DNA of 64,000 bases from Polytrichum commune (Eukaryota > Streptophyta > Polytrichopsida > Polytrichales > Polytrichaceae), in NCBI GenBank assembly GCA_950295325.1, contig OX485804.1, positions 53,494,429 to 53,558,428 on the forward strand. Reading direction: 5' to 3'. Under the pieces are notes generated by a model, which made no database searches, was not told the DNA's origin, and was given only the letters and a program-made list of their open reading frames with translations. The position numbers were made by a program, and so were the translations under genes. Position 1 is the stretch's first letter. Each line of letters starts with the position of its first letter. Positions 47,601 to 59,589 of this stretch are shown piece after piece.

Positions 47601-48730
47601 CATTGAAACTTGTGTTGCATTGCCAAATCTACAATGAAGCATAAGCTAACATCGGACTTTCATTGCTTTAGGTGTGATTGACGAGAGTGCATGTATGCCG
47701 ATTCTTTAAATAATTAACTAAGACTCCGCAACCCAATTTTGTTCACGACGAGTCTAGTACAGTAAATAAGATTTGAGCACATACTCCAATCTCTTTTTAA
47801 TCACATGTCTTGGGGGTATTTGTTCATAGATCTAGCTTGATTAAGATACATAACCAAATAAGGCATGTCTATCTTAAGCCATGCTTGTATGGTCCACCCT
47901 TGATACGTGTTACCCCAATAAGTGTTAACATTGTCTTTGTGTTGAAGAAAATTGCATTCCCCAAAAAACTCTCCAAAATTGCATTAGAGGGTGTTAATTG
48001 TAAACAATCAACAACATTACTAGTTTTAAAGTGGGTATGTTCCCCACTTTCATTATTCACCTCAATAAGTGTTAATTTGGATGAATTGAGCATGAGTTTT
48101 CTAAACTTAGATGAGATTGAATTAGGTCCATGGTGTATTTGACTTTTGCAAAAAGTGAAAGCAGACCCACTATGAACATACGTGAGTTCATCATTTATGA
48201 ATTGGAATTTGATCTAGACAATCCCTACATACTTATTGAGGGGGGAGTCATGGGTATGTTTGATGAGAGAGATTGTGCAATTGTTAATGAACCATTTGAA
48301 GAAACCCAACAATGTGCTAATTATTGATGGGCTGGAGGATAGGGTAGAATTTAAGGATATTGGAAGTCCAATTATGACCTTGAAAAGAATGGATATACCA
48401 AATGATGTTACACCTCTCATCCAAAGCAATTGAACACGTCAGAAGAAAAATAAACCTTGGAGTGCATAATAATCTCATCAAACTACTTTAAATTCGTACT
48501 TCCATTACGCTTAGATGTACAATGGCATTCACATCTTGTGTATTTTCATCCTTTATTTATAAAAGTGTTATTCTTTTAAATTCTAAAGTCACATAAGCGT
48601 TATTCATGTGAGTGTTACAAATTGCCCATGCTACCTTCGGTAAGTGTTAAATTGTTTACATCACATAAGTGTTACAAGTTTCCTTGTGCCAAAGCCTTTA
48701 CAGATATCGAGCTTGGACAATAAGTACGTG
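44697..48730. other. intergenic stretch, no gene recognised
   Basis: Frames at 45749-46465, 47810-48142 and 48130-48433 overlap in several phases and show no motif. CCCATGTGAACCGGCC occurs twice in the same orientation (45380 and 45763), each next to TGGGACTTGGGAC-type sequence, which hints at ends of a small decayed element. A TAAGTGTTA-C motif recurs at 48580-48680. Confidence 0.4.
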
Positions 48731-49379
48731 CACTACAACAGATTGGGTATTTTGTGACTAGGGAAATATGACTGGGGATGACTGGTGACTACATGCAGTC
48801 ACATTTTGCCAGGCCTCGACCCTTGGGGGGTACGAAATTCAAAAATATGACTCGCAATCATATTTGACTGTCGTATTCGGCAAATGTACTGTATACGGCG
48901 TATGGGAACGACGGGTGCCTTTATAGGGAACGACGGGGAACGTGTCTGGTGGATGCCTAGTCATATGTGGCAGTCACATTTTTCTGTGAGTCATATTCTT
49001 CAGTCACATTCTGACGAGGACCATTTTTTTCCTTTTTTTGGGCAGCCCTTGAAAATTCAGGGTGCCCTAGACGGGCCGCTTGTGTTTTTGCCCCATGACT
49101 CATTATCTAGTATTATGGTTTGGAGTATTTATTTAATAATGACAAATTTTGGTCAAAATTAAGAACTTTGTGTGTTATAGTATGAACGGCAATGAAAATT
49201 GGGAATGGCCCATGTTTATTTATTGAATTGATAATTGATTGATGTTTTAGGAAATATAGGGGGAAAATTGGGGAGGAAATTTGAAATTGACTATTACCAA
49301 AAGACTAATTGAACATGTATATAATTTAACTTAAATATATACCCACCTAAGTTTCATTTATACAACTTCTTGCTCGGAC

Positions 49380-50000
49380 GGGAAGTCAATCACTCTAATA
49401 CTCTAAGTCGAGTCGCAATACTCTAAGTCGAGTGACGAGCTGCACACTTCCACTGGCGATCCGAGATGCCACTTTAAAAAATATTGTTCCCCCTTCCCAA
49501 AAAGTTTCATAACTAATGCCCAAAAATTCCAAAAAAATCTAAACAATTCGCAAAAATTTCCAAAAATTGTGTTCATACAATATATCAATAGTTTCGGATT
49601 GTGTGATTTTTTTTGAAATTTCTTCGAATTGTTTGTAAATGTTTATGGGAGGTAGATGTTTTTTTTTTTTTTTAATTTTTTAATGTGGCATCTTGGATCC
49701 GAGATGCCCCTTTCAAAAGGACAAATGATCTCCCTTGCCCGGAAAGTTTCATAGTTTGTTCAAAACAATTCCACAAAATTTGTCCTCCCACATTAGCTCA
49801 ATAATTATGGATTTTTTAAAATTGGTTATGAAACCTTATGGGCAGGGGGGATCGATTATCATTTTGAAAGTAGCATCTCGGATCCGAGATGCCACTTTAA
49901 AAAATATATTGATCCCCCCTTCCCAAATTTTTTTATAACGAATGTCCAAAAATTCCAAAAAAATCTAAAAAATTTGCAAATTTGTGTTCACACAATATAT
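49380..50000. repeat. internal duplicated segment in CACTA-3
   Basis: GATGCCACTTTAAAAAATAT and the following CCCCCTTCCCAAA..ATTCCAAAAAAATCTAAA occur at about 49464 and again at about 49888. GGATCCGAGATGCC occurs three times. At 49873-49892 the 20-bp sequence GCATCTCGGATCCGAGATGC is a perfect palindrome. Part of the left copy (ACGAGCTGCACACTTC) also matches the cargo exon near 52985. Confidence 0.75.
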
Positions 50001-50019
50001 CAATAGTTTTAGGGTTTTA

Positions 50020-51640
50020 TATAAGTGTTTGAGTGTGAGAGTGAGGATGTATGTGTGAGTGTTAGTGTATATGAGTGTGTGAGTGTGAGAGTGAGGATGT
50101 ATGTGTGAGTGTTAGTGTGTATGAGTGTGTGAAAGTGAGGATGTATGTGTGAGTGTTAGTGTGTATGAGTGTGTGAGAGTGAGGATGTATGTGTGAGTGT
50201 TAGTGTGTATGAGTGTGTGAGAGTGAGGATGTATGTGTGAGTGTTAGTGTGTATGAGTGTGTGAATGTGAAAATATGAATGAGAATGTGTTTGAGAGTGT
50301 GAATGACAATGTATGTGTGTGAGTATGAGAGTGTGAGTGAGAATATGTAACAATGTGTGTGTTAGTGTAAGAATGTGAGTAAGAATGTGTATGTGGGTAG
50401 GAGTGAGAATGTAGTTGTGAGTGTGAGAATGGAAGTGTAAGTGTGGATATGAGACACAAGCCAAAAGTGAGGAACTTAGAGTGTGGAATCTAATATTTGC
50501 AATATTAGGGTTTACCATAAATGTGTGAGGGAATAAATGAGAATGTGTGTATGAGTATGAGAGATATATAGTATGCTAGTATAGATATAAGAGATAAATA
50601 AAAAAGTAAGGAACTTGGAGTATGCAACCTCACGTTTTCACCAAATCCAATGACAAAAGTACGTTTATATATTTTTGTGAATGGAAATGAGTGTGTGTGC
50701 GTGTGTGAATATATGTGTGAGTGTAATGATAAAAGTGTTAGTGTGGACATGAGAAATAATCCAAATGTTAGGGTTTGGAATGTATAACCTAATGTCTTCA
50801 CCAAATGCATTGACAAAGGTATGTGTATATTTGTATGAATGAAAATGTGTGTGTGTGTGTGTGTGAATATATATGTGAGTGTAATGATAAGATTGTTAGT
50901 GTGAATATGAGAAATAATCCAAAGGTTAGGGTTTGGAATGTGTAACCTAATGTCTTCACCAAATGCATTGATAAAGGTATGTGTGTATATTTGTATGAAT
51001 GAAAATGTGTGTATGTGTGAGTGTAATGATAAGAGTGTTAGTGTGGATATGAGAAATACTCCAAATGTTAGGGTTTGGAATGTGTAACCTAATGTCTTCA
51101 TAAATGTATTGACAAAGGTATGTGTGTATATTTGTATGAATGAAAATGTGTGTGTGTGTATGTGTTAATATGTATGTGAGTGTAATGATAAGAGTGTTAC
51201 TGTGGATATAAGAAATAATCCAAAGGTTAGTGTTTGGAATGTGTAATCTAATATCTTCATCAAATGCATTGACAAAGGTATGTGTGTATATTTGTATGAA
51301 TGAAAATGAGCGCGTGTGTGTGTGTGACCCAATGTCTTTATCAAAACAATTGATAAATATATGTGTGTGTGTATTGAAAATGTGTGTGTATATGAGAGAG
51401 CGTGAATGCGAATATATATATGAATATAAGTAAGAATGTGTATGTGAGTGAGAATATATGTGTGAGTGTAAGAATAAGACTGTTAATGTGGGTATAAGAT
51501 ATTATACAAAAGTTAGGAACTTGGAGTGTGTAATCCAATATCTTCACCAAATCCATTGACAAAGGTGTGTGTATGTGTGTGTGTGAGAGAGAGTGTGAAT
51601 GAAAATGTGTGTGCGTATTTATATATATGTGAGTCATGTC
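50020..51640. repeat. GT-rich satellite-like block
   Basis: 50020-50265: five units of about 47-63 bp (GTGAGGATGTATGTGTGAGT plus GTTAGTGTGTATGAGTGT). 50460-51640: about six diverged units of 140-160 bp with GGTTAGGGTTTGGAATGTGT, CTTCACCAAATGCATTGA and AAAGGTATGTGTGTATATTT. Long His/Thr/Ser frames on the minus strand are translation artefacts of the repeat. Confidence 0.85.
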
Positions 51641-51882
51641 TTGAGCAGTGTGACTCCCTTAAGTTATTGTCAAGTTCAAAATATTATGACTCCTTGTAGT
51701 CATAGTTTAGAGTCATTATGACGCACTCTAGTTACATTCGTATGATTATGACTCCTTGGAATCATACAAATGTGGAGACATTATGACTCGTTTGAGTCAT
51801 GTTTCAGCATTGTCACTCGTTGGAGTCATAAATTTTGTGAGATGTAATGTCCGTCTATTAACTCCTGTTCGTATTGAATAGT

Positions 51883-52242
51883 ATGGTTTCCGCGACATCC
51901 TCCATTTCTGCCGAAATGAACAATGTACTAGTCAATTTGATAAGAAAAATAGCTAATCTGCATGATGGCATGCAAGTGGAAGTATTTCGTACAATTGCTA
52001 GTTTCCCGGTAATTTTATTGCCGGTTTTGGAAATAACTTTGAATGAACTTGCGCGTGTTTTTGAGAGCAGCCGTGGCGTGCCTCTGGGAGAGCCGGGCCC
52101 ATCTCTAGAGCAGGGTGGTGGCTGGGGTGTGACCATCCGAGCAAATGGAAAAAACAACTTGCTGAAACGGATATCGATGATGACGAGGACGAAGAGGAGA
52201 CATCCGAGGACGAGCGGCGGAAACCAAGGAGGCGGAAGATAA
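51883..52242 (+). pseudogene. CACTA-3 cargo, candidate exon 1
   Basis: A 119-codon frame from ATG at 51883 (MVSATSSISAEMNNVLVNLI) shows an amphipathic helical part (GMQVEVFRTIASFPVILLPV) and a Gly/Arg-rich end. No known domain. It lies upstream of, and in the same direction as, the next candidate exons. Confidence 0.4.
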
Positions 52243-52612
52243 GAACATAAATCTTTCACGCCATTTCTCAAGTGGTACTGACCTTCCATGTAGTCTCTTG
52301 CATTTGCAGACGCATTCAGTCGTTCGCGTTATTTGGGTCTCATTCCAATCACATATAGGGAAAATGTAGATAACATATGTCCGCATATGCATATCACTCC
52401 ATGAGGTCATATTCTGACTCACCCGAACATGATACTTAGTGCAGTCATGTAATATGACTATAGGAAGTCATATGACTCTGTCCAGTCATATTATGCAATC
52501 ATATCCCTCTACTCGGTCATATAGTGTGACTCGATGCAATCGTGTAACTTAGTACAGTCATGTAGGATGACTTCATGCAGTTATATAATGGCTTGCATGT
52601 CTGTGTGTGTAG

Positions 52613-52819
52613 GGAAATGCAAATGAACCCAAGTCATGGCCGCTGCAATCTAGCGGAAAGAAGGGCAAGGCGGCCGATGAGGATGATATCTTGCTGTCCC
52701 AAGACATGCAAGATACTCTTCGAGCTTGTGAGATGGACGCCGACGAAGCATCGGCGGACAACGAGGAGGATAGCGCATGGCACTGCAACGAGCTCCTTGA
52801 CAAGCTGGAGCTCCGGGAG
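52613..52819 (+). pseudogene. CACTA-3 cargo, exon with acidic/coiled region
   Basis: It begins after GTGTGTGTAG (acceptor) and ends at GAG before GTAAGC (donor), an exact 69 codons. The peptide includes SWPLQSSGKKGKAADEDDIL and SADNEEDSAWHCNELLDKLE. Splice signals at both ends and a clean frame argue for a genuine exon. Confidence 0.5.
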
Positions 52820-52850
52820 GTAAGCATTTTGTGGCGTATGGCAAAAAAAA

Positions 52851-53111
52851 GGAGCCGATCCGGCACAACTCCGCGAGAAGGTACGTCGCCTCGGCCGGAC
52901 GGCGGAGGTTGAAGGCGGTGACGGAAGCGCGCGGCATCGACAGTTGAAGTTGAAGAACCTGCGGCGGTCGTTGAAGATGAATAACGAGCTGCACACTTCT
53001 ACTGGCGGTCAACGTTCGTGGGTCGACGTTGACGAGGCGGGGTGCTCGACAGGGATCCACAGGCCTGACTGGCTGACGCGACTACGCGGGTACTCTTGCG
53101 ACCTCGACTAG
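52851..53111 (+). pseudogene. CACTA-3 cargo, further open frame
   Basis: 86 codons without ATG in a GC-rich stretch. They read AQLREKVRRLGRTAEVEGGD and then RHRQLKLKNLRRSLKMNNEL, suggestive of a coiled coil, ending in TAG. No clear donor, so the junction with the next exon is uncertain. Confidence 0.4.
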
Positions 53112-53364
53112 AGCGTCGACAACTTCAAGGCACACCCACAACCCTTCATAGGAAGTATGACTATGTCCAGTCATATGACTATGGTCAGTCATAGTCGCAA
53201 TTATATTACTCATTGTTGTCATTTATGATGACTATGGTGTGTTCTATGAGTATGTCTTGTCATATTATGCAATCATAGCCTACTGTCAGGTCATATATTG
53301 AATATTGAAGCAGTTGTAACTTCACGCGGATTTTGTTTTTTGACAATTACGTTTTCTCTTGTAG

Positions 53365-53745
53365 ACGCACGCAGAGGATGTCACTCCCGTATTGTCGGAG
53401 ACGGCTAATGCGTTGGTGGAGGACGCACCCTTGCCGTTGGCCACGGGGTCCAATGTCAAATTGTTTGACTTGGACGAGGAGAACAAGGCTAAGGCGAACG
53501 TAGTGGCGTAAGGCATCATCGTGAGCCTTGCAAGAGGCTCACTCCACGGGCGGCTCATTGAGGAGGGCAACGTATCAGTTTGCGTGTCCCCAATCGAGCC
53601 GGGAGCATAATCCGTATTGTTGTACGAGGACAACAACGACGATGATCCTCCAATGCTGCGTTTGGGCGATGCACTAAAGTCCATCACCAAGTGGCCATTG
53701 GAAGCACTGAAGGCTATCCCGCCGGAACCTCAACAAGCCACTTAG
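53365..53745 (+). pseudogene. CACTA-3 cargo, C-terminal exon with two stops
   Basis: The exon follows CTTGTAG and reads VLSETANALVEDAPLPLATG, then GIIVSLARGSLHGRLIEEGN, and PPMLRLGDALKSITKWPLEA, ending in TAG. TAA codons at 53509 and 53608 interrupt it. The pattern V..G.V.V.V....LGDA...I.WP..L resembles a C-terminal module I know from plant CACTA-associated proteins. That resemblance is from memory of the pattern, not a search. Confidence 0.5.
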
Positions 53746-54563
53746 AATTCGGTAGTTTACGCATCTAGAGAAAATGTGGGAAAAATGAACATATTTGGAT
53801 ATGCTTTGAGACATAGACTACATAATATCATTCAAGTTATTTATATTTATATGTTCAATTTGTGTGCTCAATTTTTTATTTGGCTCAGTCATGTAGCGCA
53901 TGACTTTAATGTGTCGTCATTGCTTGGAATGTGCCCAGAAATGTGACTGACATTCAGAATTGTAAATAATACAAATATAACTCAATACAATTATAACAAC
54001 GCATAAAGAACTACATAATAGCACTCTCCATTACGCGAATATCACTCCATCATGTCACATTATGCATCACATGTTACTAAGAATATGACTATAGGACGTC
54101 ATATAATAATGTCATCTCCGTAGAAAATGTGACTATCGCCTCAAAAAACATGACTACAAGCAGTCAAAAAACTAGCAGTCACATTCTACGTGGCCTGCCA
54201 CGTCGGCAAAATTATGACACATGCAAGTCATATTACACGTCAGCAGAAAACATGACTACATAGAGTCACATGTCACGTCGGATAGGTATTTTTTCTGCCC
54301 GGGCAGGTCAAAAAAGGGCACAGACTCCAAGGCTAGTCAAGGTATGCCCCACGTGCTGTGGGGATCATAGAATCTGTCCTTTTATACGCCCCCACAACCA
54401 TATATATTCATATGACTCATGTCCGAAGCGACTCGTCGGTAATGACTAGACCCAGTTATCACGCGTGTCATCCTCATCCAGAGCCTCATCAGTCATATTT
54501 TGGGATTTTATGACTTAAGGCAGTCATAAATTACAGTCACAAAATACCTAATCTGTTGTAGTG

Positions 54564-57440
54564 GTGTAAGGACATAATACGTGTAAGGGTATAATACCAA
54601 GGGTGGGTCGAACAGGCATTTCAATCACACTGACCTATGGTCAACGTTTCTTCTCTACGTGTAAGGACACATAGAGTTCATAACAATCTTCAACAAAATT
54701 AGCATGTTTGCTTTCATCAGGATCGAATTAGGTAAAGGTTGGTAGAACCTACAATTAAGTGAGATAGATGTTTCAAAATTGTTATGAATATTCAGTGTAC
54801 AAGTGACAAGGGATGACCATGATGAACTGCCAACGCAATCCAAACACTTAACGTGGCCGAAAAATGTTATAATTGTGCTCAAATGTGCAAAGGGTGCACA
54901 AGGAATAGAGCTTAAAAGGTTTTCAATTTTTCTTCCTTTTTTTTGAGACAGAAGGCCAACAAAGCCAACGCCAGTAACATTAAGAAACAACAAAAAAAAA
55001 AGGTTTTCAACAATGACTTTATACATCTGAATCAGAGCATGCAATTTACAACCCGCTGCCCGGGAAGTTTTAAGGCATAGTCGGGCAAGATGCTAGTGAT
55101 TCTAAATCCAACCGGTTACATGTTGACATCTTCCGGTTTTGCTTTATTCATTTGAGGTATATTCTTCTATAGATTCTCTCTAAAATTGATTAATAAGCCT
55201 CCCGAAGTCTCCAACTTTGACCGGTTAATTATTTCTCAAACTCAACCGGTTCATCTGTAACTAACCGCCGGTTCTTCCCAAGCAATGTTACAACCCTCCT
55301 TGTGATGTGTAATGTGGTAAGTCTTGTTTTTGGGAATCGTTAGAGGCCGTTCGTAAACATGTACTATATGTGCCTGTGACTCAATTGAACAAGTTGTTTC
55401 TAAACAACCGAATGATTTATTCTTTGCAAAAGAGAGCAAACATTCGGTTGTGTTAATTGCTATTTATTATGCTCACGATCGTCACCGTACAAAGAACAAA
55501 GCCATGATGTAGAGGCATATTCACCGTCGGATCATAAATTTCCGACTACGACCTAGGATTTTTTTTAAAGTTGACCCATGTACAAGTGGACAAATAGTCC
55601 TCAATTTGTGCAAGAGAAAGTGACATATGCGAAGTTGGTTTGCCTCTATAAAGAATCCATAATCCTTATGATATTTGTTCGTCGCAAATATTCCACATGG
55701 TACACCCTACGGTAAAAACTTACAAGGATTAACTAAGTTGTCCATTTACATAACATCCCTCATATAATATTACCTATAAAAAGATAGAACGTCAATGTTC
55801 TTATACATTGACATGTGAAGTCCGTTCACCACCTACTCCTTATGTCGATAACTTTACCTATGTTATCATGAGGCCATGAATTGGTAACGGATCGCCATGT
55901 CTTTGTTCCGGGGTTTTGTCACGGCCCTCGGTTAAACCCTATGGTTATGTGTGCATTGTTCGGGGGTTTCTCATGGTTGGTTTTATAGTACGGAGCTCAA
56001 ACTTGTAGTTGTCTGCATTGTTATGGGGTTTGTCATGACCGTTTTTACAATGCTCAATTGACCACTATGATCGTGTTTAGATTGTTGCAAGAGGAGCTAG
56101 ATGGAGAAAGGTAGAGGGTGCTTCAACCAACATTTTAAGGTATTGCACATCATAACATTATTCAGGTGCATAACAATGTTATGCATGGCTGACAACATTC
56201 CACGGAATGTGGGGAATACTCGAGAATATTCGATGAAATCTTGTAGATCCCACAAAACATTGTTATGAATTTAGATAATGTTATGATACACATGGCTTTG
56301 TGGTTGATGTTTAACAAATAAATAAATAAACCGTGTTAGCTTTTGGGCTATAGATAGGTATAAAGAAGAGGAAAATAGCCCATATCGAATATTTTATGAA
56401 TATTTAAAGTCAAAACCACTAGCTTCATTAATTCAATCCCTAGGCCTCGTGTGTGACAACTTGCATGTGATGTGGACCCCCCACCTTGATTGCCTAGAAC
56501 CGACACAACATAGTTAGGTACTAGATCCAAGCTAGATCAAAGCCCAACTAGTTTCGGTGCATAAAGCCACGTCGTGTATGGAGGCACAACTAGCATAATT
56601 AGAATAAGCTACTATAGTGACCAACTACAAAATGTTTTCCAAATTTTGTGAGTGCGAGGACTTCCAACTTGCATGTTACAAATTTTGTATGTCATATTTT
56701 GAACCCCTACTCCACATGAAAGTGCTCAACCAAGAAGATGCTTGAAGATATTGGCAAAAGCTTTGGCGAACTCTATTTTGTTGGCTCTGTCTGTAGGACA
56801 GAGGCTATGCATCAATTTCTTCGTTTCAAGAGCAAATTTCCTAACCACTTTGCGTTCACACTTGGACGTTACTTGTTCTTGTTATTTTTGGTCCACTTTA
56901 TTTAATGTGGATGTTAACTATAGTTTATATACAAGTGCTCCCTAAAATGCATTGAAAGAAATCTAGTTAACTACAGTTAGGCAGTTCTTGATTAGTTATT
57001 TTAAAATTTTCGGGTGATAAATGAGTAGCTTCAATCCTTGACCCGTAATTGAGAAGAAGGTGCACAAAATCCAAGGAAGGTTTGGTATAGTGAATAGCCA
57101 TGGATTGGCACGAGCAAAGTAATCAGCTACAATTGTAGTCTTTCATAGCAAAGGACAAAGCCTCACGGTTATACCGTTTTCTTGTTGTGTTGAGACATGC
57201 AAGTGCACCCTAAGCACCCTCTACCTTAGAGTTCGTCGTATGCTAGAACGTGGGGCATTGATTGGAGTAATGGCTTCAAATACATTGCCCAATTTACTTT
57301 ATTCTTTGTGTTGTGTGATGCACATTGTGGTTTCCCTTTGCAATTAGGATACCCACTTCACCTATTTGATGGCTTTACATGTTGCAATTGAGAGGTTGGA
57401 GATTGATCGGGCCTCCTCACCTCCTGGCAAGCAGACCATG
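54564..57440. other. intergenic stretch with one dispersed repeat
   Basis: Contains the repeat copy at 55065-55290. Frames at 54655-55044 and 56742-56945 carry no motif. Nothing else supported. Confidence 0.45.
55065..55290 (+). repeat. dispersed repeat, copy 2
   Basis: Matches 25095-25290 (see there). This copy repeats ACCGGTT / AACCGGT motifs at 55110, 55210, 55235 and 55245; several CCGG sites are lost to CTGG or CAGG in copy 1, a pattern compatible with methylation-driven C-to-T decay. Confidence 0.6.
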
Positions 57441-57444
57441 TCAA

Positions 57445-57700
57445 TGGGTGTTAGAGTAGAGGTGCCCATAACCAATCACATAAGAGATTGTGAGTGTAAT
57501 CTAGATCATGTGCTACAAACCTTTCCCATGCAGAATGATAGAAATGAGGAGGACTGCAATTTTTTTGGTAAAATTGTGTTTTGAATTGAAATTACTATGG
57601 TTTTTGAAGCCAAAAGTCAACTAGAATACATTATCAATGTTTGGAGTTTGCCATAACCACTCAATTTGAGATGAATTCTACCTCACGTTAGCACTCAATA
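57445..57700 (+). repeat. dispersed repeat pair member A
   Basis: About 270 bp shared with 62505-62780, starting at AGAGTAGAGGTGCCCATAAC. The frame through it reads RVEVPITNHIRDCECNLDHV and FPMQNDRNEE. Confidence 0.6.
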
Positions 57701-57704
57701 CCGG

Positions 57705-58440
57705 GGACATATGTCGTGGCATTATTGATTCCATAGTGATACCATAATCAAAATTATAAACTTAGGGTTAGTTTTGATGTAAGTTGCTTTGCCCACCATA
57801 TTCCAGTGGAAATGTAGATGCCACCACATGGAAACTAGCCCTTAGAAACTGTGAAATGTGGAACCTTATTTTAACCACGCACAAAAAATAAATTATTGAA
57901 ATTGAAATTATGGCACCATATAGATTCCCAATGGGGTCCTGATCAAGAATAGGTGGTTTTACTCTAATGCAATGCTTGTGTAGTGTCATCGTCTTTGACA
58001 AACTTGATGGACTTTCTAATAGGGCCACATTCAATGAATCAACTTTCACTATGCCCACATTAGGACCAACGACTGGTCCACGCCGGTAGGAGAGCTTCCG
58101 TCTTGATAATATTTATTATCTTGTATGCATAGCGAAACTGCAAAACATTATATTAGATCTAATGAGATTACTTTGAGTAAGAAAAAAGAAAAATGCTCTC
58201 TTGGTAGCAATAGATTTCAAAAAAATATTAACATTCATTGTGAAGACAGTGTCCTCTCATTGCCAAGGAGCAATAACCGCCCTAGTGGTAGTGTGGTATC
58301 ACTTTAATGTTGGGAGCCCTGCCAACCTAGTTAGCACTCATTCACTAGTTCATGTTCTATTGCACAAACCAATAACACAAGTTGTCCTTAAGTTTTTTCT
58401 CACTCGCATGGTCTAAACTAAGGAGTTGTTTAAACCATGA
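57705..58440. other. intergenic stretch
   Basis: Minus-strand frame at 57768-58058 has no recognised motif. Nothing else seen. Confidence 0.35.
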
Positions 58441-59370
58441 AGTTGTCCCAAGACCCTATAAAATATGCGATTGGATGTTGAACTCGTCCCAGGACTACTT
58501 CGGTTTACACCAAGGCAAAAATGTGAGAGTGACCATGGAGTTCAAGATCCCCTAAAGACATATTCAAAGGCCTACATTATCAACTGACATGGTCCAACAA
58601 GTTTTGGAGCGGGAGAGGCAAAATAGATGCTCTGGTAGAAAAAAGACAAAGGCACGCGACAACCCTTTTTGAACATATATACACTCTTTCAAAAATCAGC
58701 ACATTCACTTTTTGGTGCATGGTCATTCCTCTTAGTCCACATTCAATTTACACCTAGTGAAGACCCCAAAAACTTTGTAAATTGATTTTTCAAGAAACCA
58801 GACCATGGAAGTTGGACCATGAAGTCGGACAAGAGAAAAAGGCCTATCCTCCACGGTGCATGGTGGAAACCGAATTAGCCTGGCCCATGACAACCCTTTT
58901 TGAACATATATATATTTTTTCAAAAATCAACACATTCACTTTTCAATGCATGGTCATTCCTCTTGGTCGACATTCGATTTACACCTGGTGAAGACCCTAG
59001 AAGCTTTGTAATTTGATTTTTCAAGAAACTAGACCATGGAAGTTGGACCATGAGAATGAGGCCTATCCTCCATGGTCCGACTTCACGGTCCATGGTGGAA
59101 ACCGAATTGGCCTGGCCCATGACAACCCTTTTGAACATATATATATATGTTCAAAAATCAGCACATTCACTTTTCGATGCATGGTCATTCCTCTTGGTCG
59201 ACATTTGATTTACACCTGGTGAAGACCCTAGAAGCTTTGTAATCTGATTTTTCAAGAAACCAGACCATGGAAGTTGGACCATGAAGTCGGACCATGCGAA
59301 AAAGGCCTATCCTCCACGGTCCGACTTCACGGTCCATGGTGGAAACCAAATTGACCCGGCCCAAACTCCG
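58441..59370. mobile_element. MITE derivative with 231-bp tandem amplification (three copies)
   Basis: ACATTCACTT recurs at 58701, 58932 and 59163, so the period is 231 bp. Each unit holds GGTCATTCCTCTTGGTCGAC, ATTTACACCTGGTGAAGACC, AGACCATGGAAGTTGGACCA and TCCATGGTGGAAACCGAATT. The first two segments match the right half of the MITE at 40340-40430. Small frames within are repeats of each other, not genes. Confidence 0.75.
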
Positions 59371-59544
59371 TTTGTCGTGTGCGAATAAAGCACCGCAACG
59401 ACTTTTCCGGCCACCCACCATATCCGGAAGGCTAAGTTAGTAGGCAGAGAGGCTCAAAGTCAGTCAGTCAGGCAGGTAAGGGCCAGGGTTTGTCAGAGAT
59501 CTGTGTTGCAAAAAGACAGTGTCTCCACCTGGCCGGACCAGTGA

Positions 59545-59589
59545 ATGATGGCGGCATGCAGTTCAAGTGGATCTGGAAGAGGTCGGCAG
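59545..59589 (+). other. possible first coding exon in a GC-richer island
   Basis: ATGATGGCGGCATGC opens 15 codons (MMAACSSSGSGRGRQ) ending at CAG before GTGGGT, a possible donor. The surrounding 59370-59850 is richer in GC than its neighbours and could be a promoter/5' end of a gene. No downstream exon was identified, so this is tentative. Confidence 0.2.

Larger units (their letters stand above)
48731..54563. mobile_element. CACTA-3, 5.8 kb CACTA element with degenerate cargo gene
   Basis: The left end CACTACAACAGATTGGGTAT and, inverted, the right end CACTACAACAGATTAGGTAT differ at one position, and both continue TTTTGTGACT. GTG flanks both sides (48728-48730 and 54564-54566). Dozens of TATGACT / AGTCATA motifs crowd 48760-49030 and 51640-54540, as expected of subterminal transposase-binding sites. 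The core holds a duplicated segment, a GT-rich satellite-like block and a multi-exon gene remnant. No catalytic transposase domain was recognised, so the element is probably non-autonomous. Confidence 0.92.

Noticed and set aside
50156..51637. His/Thr/Ser-rich minus-strand frames up to 198 codons
   Set aside because: They come from GT-rich tandem repeats; no start context, no motif, and similar frames in other phases.
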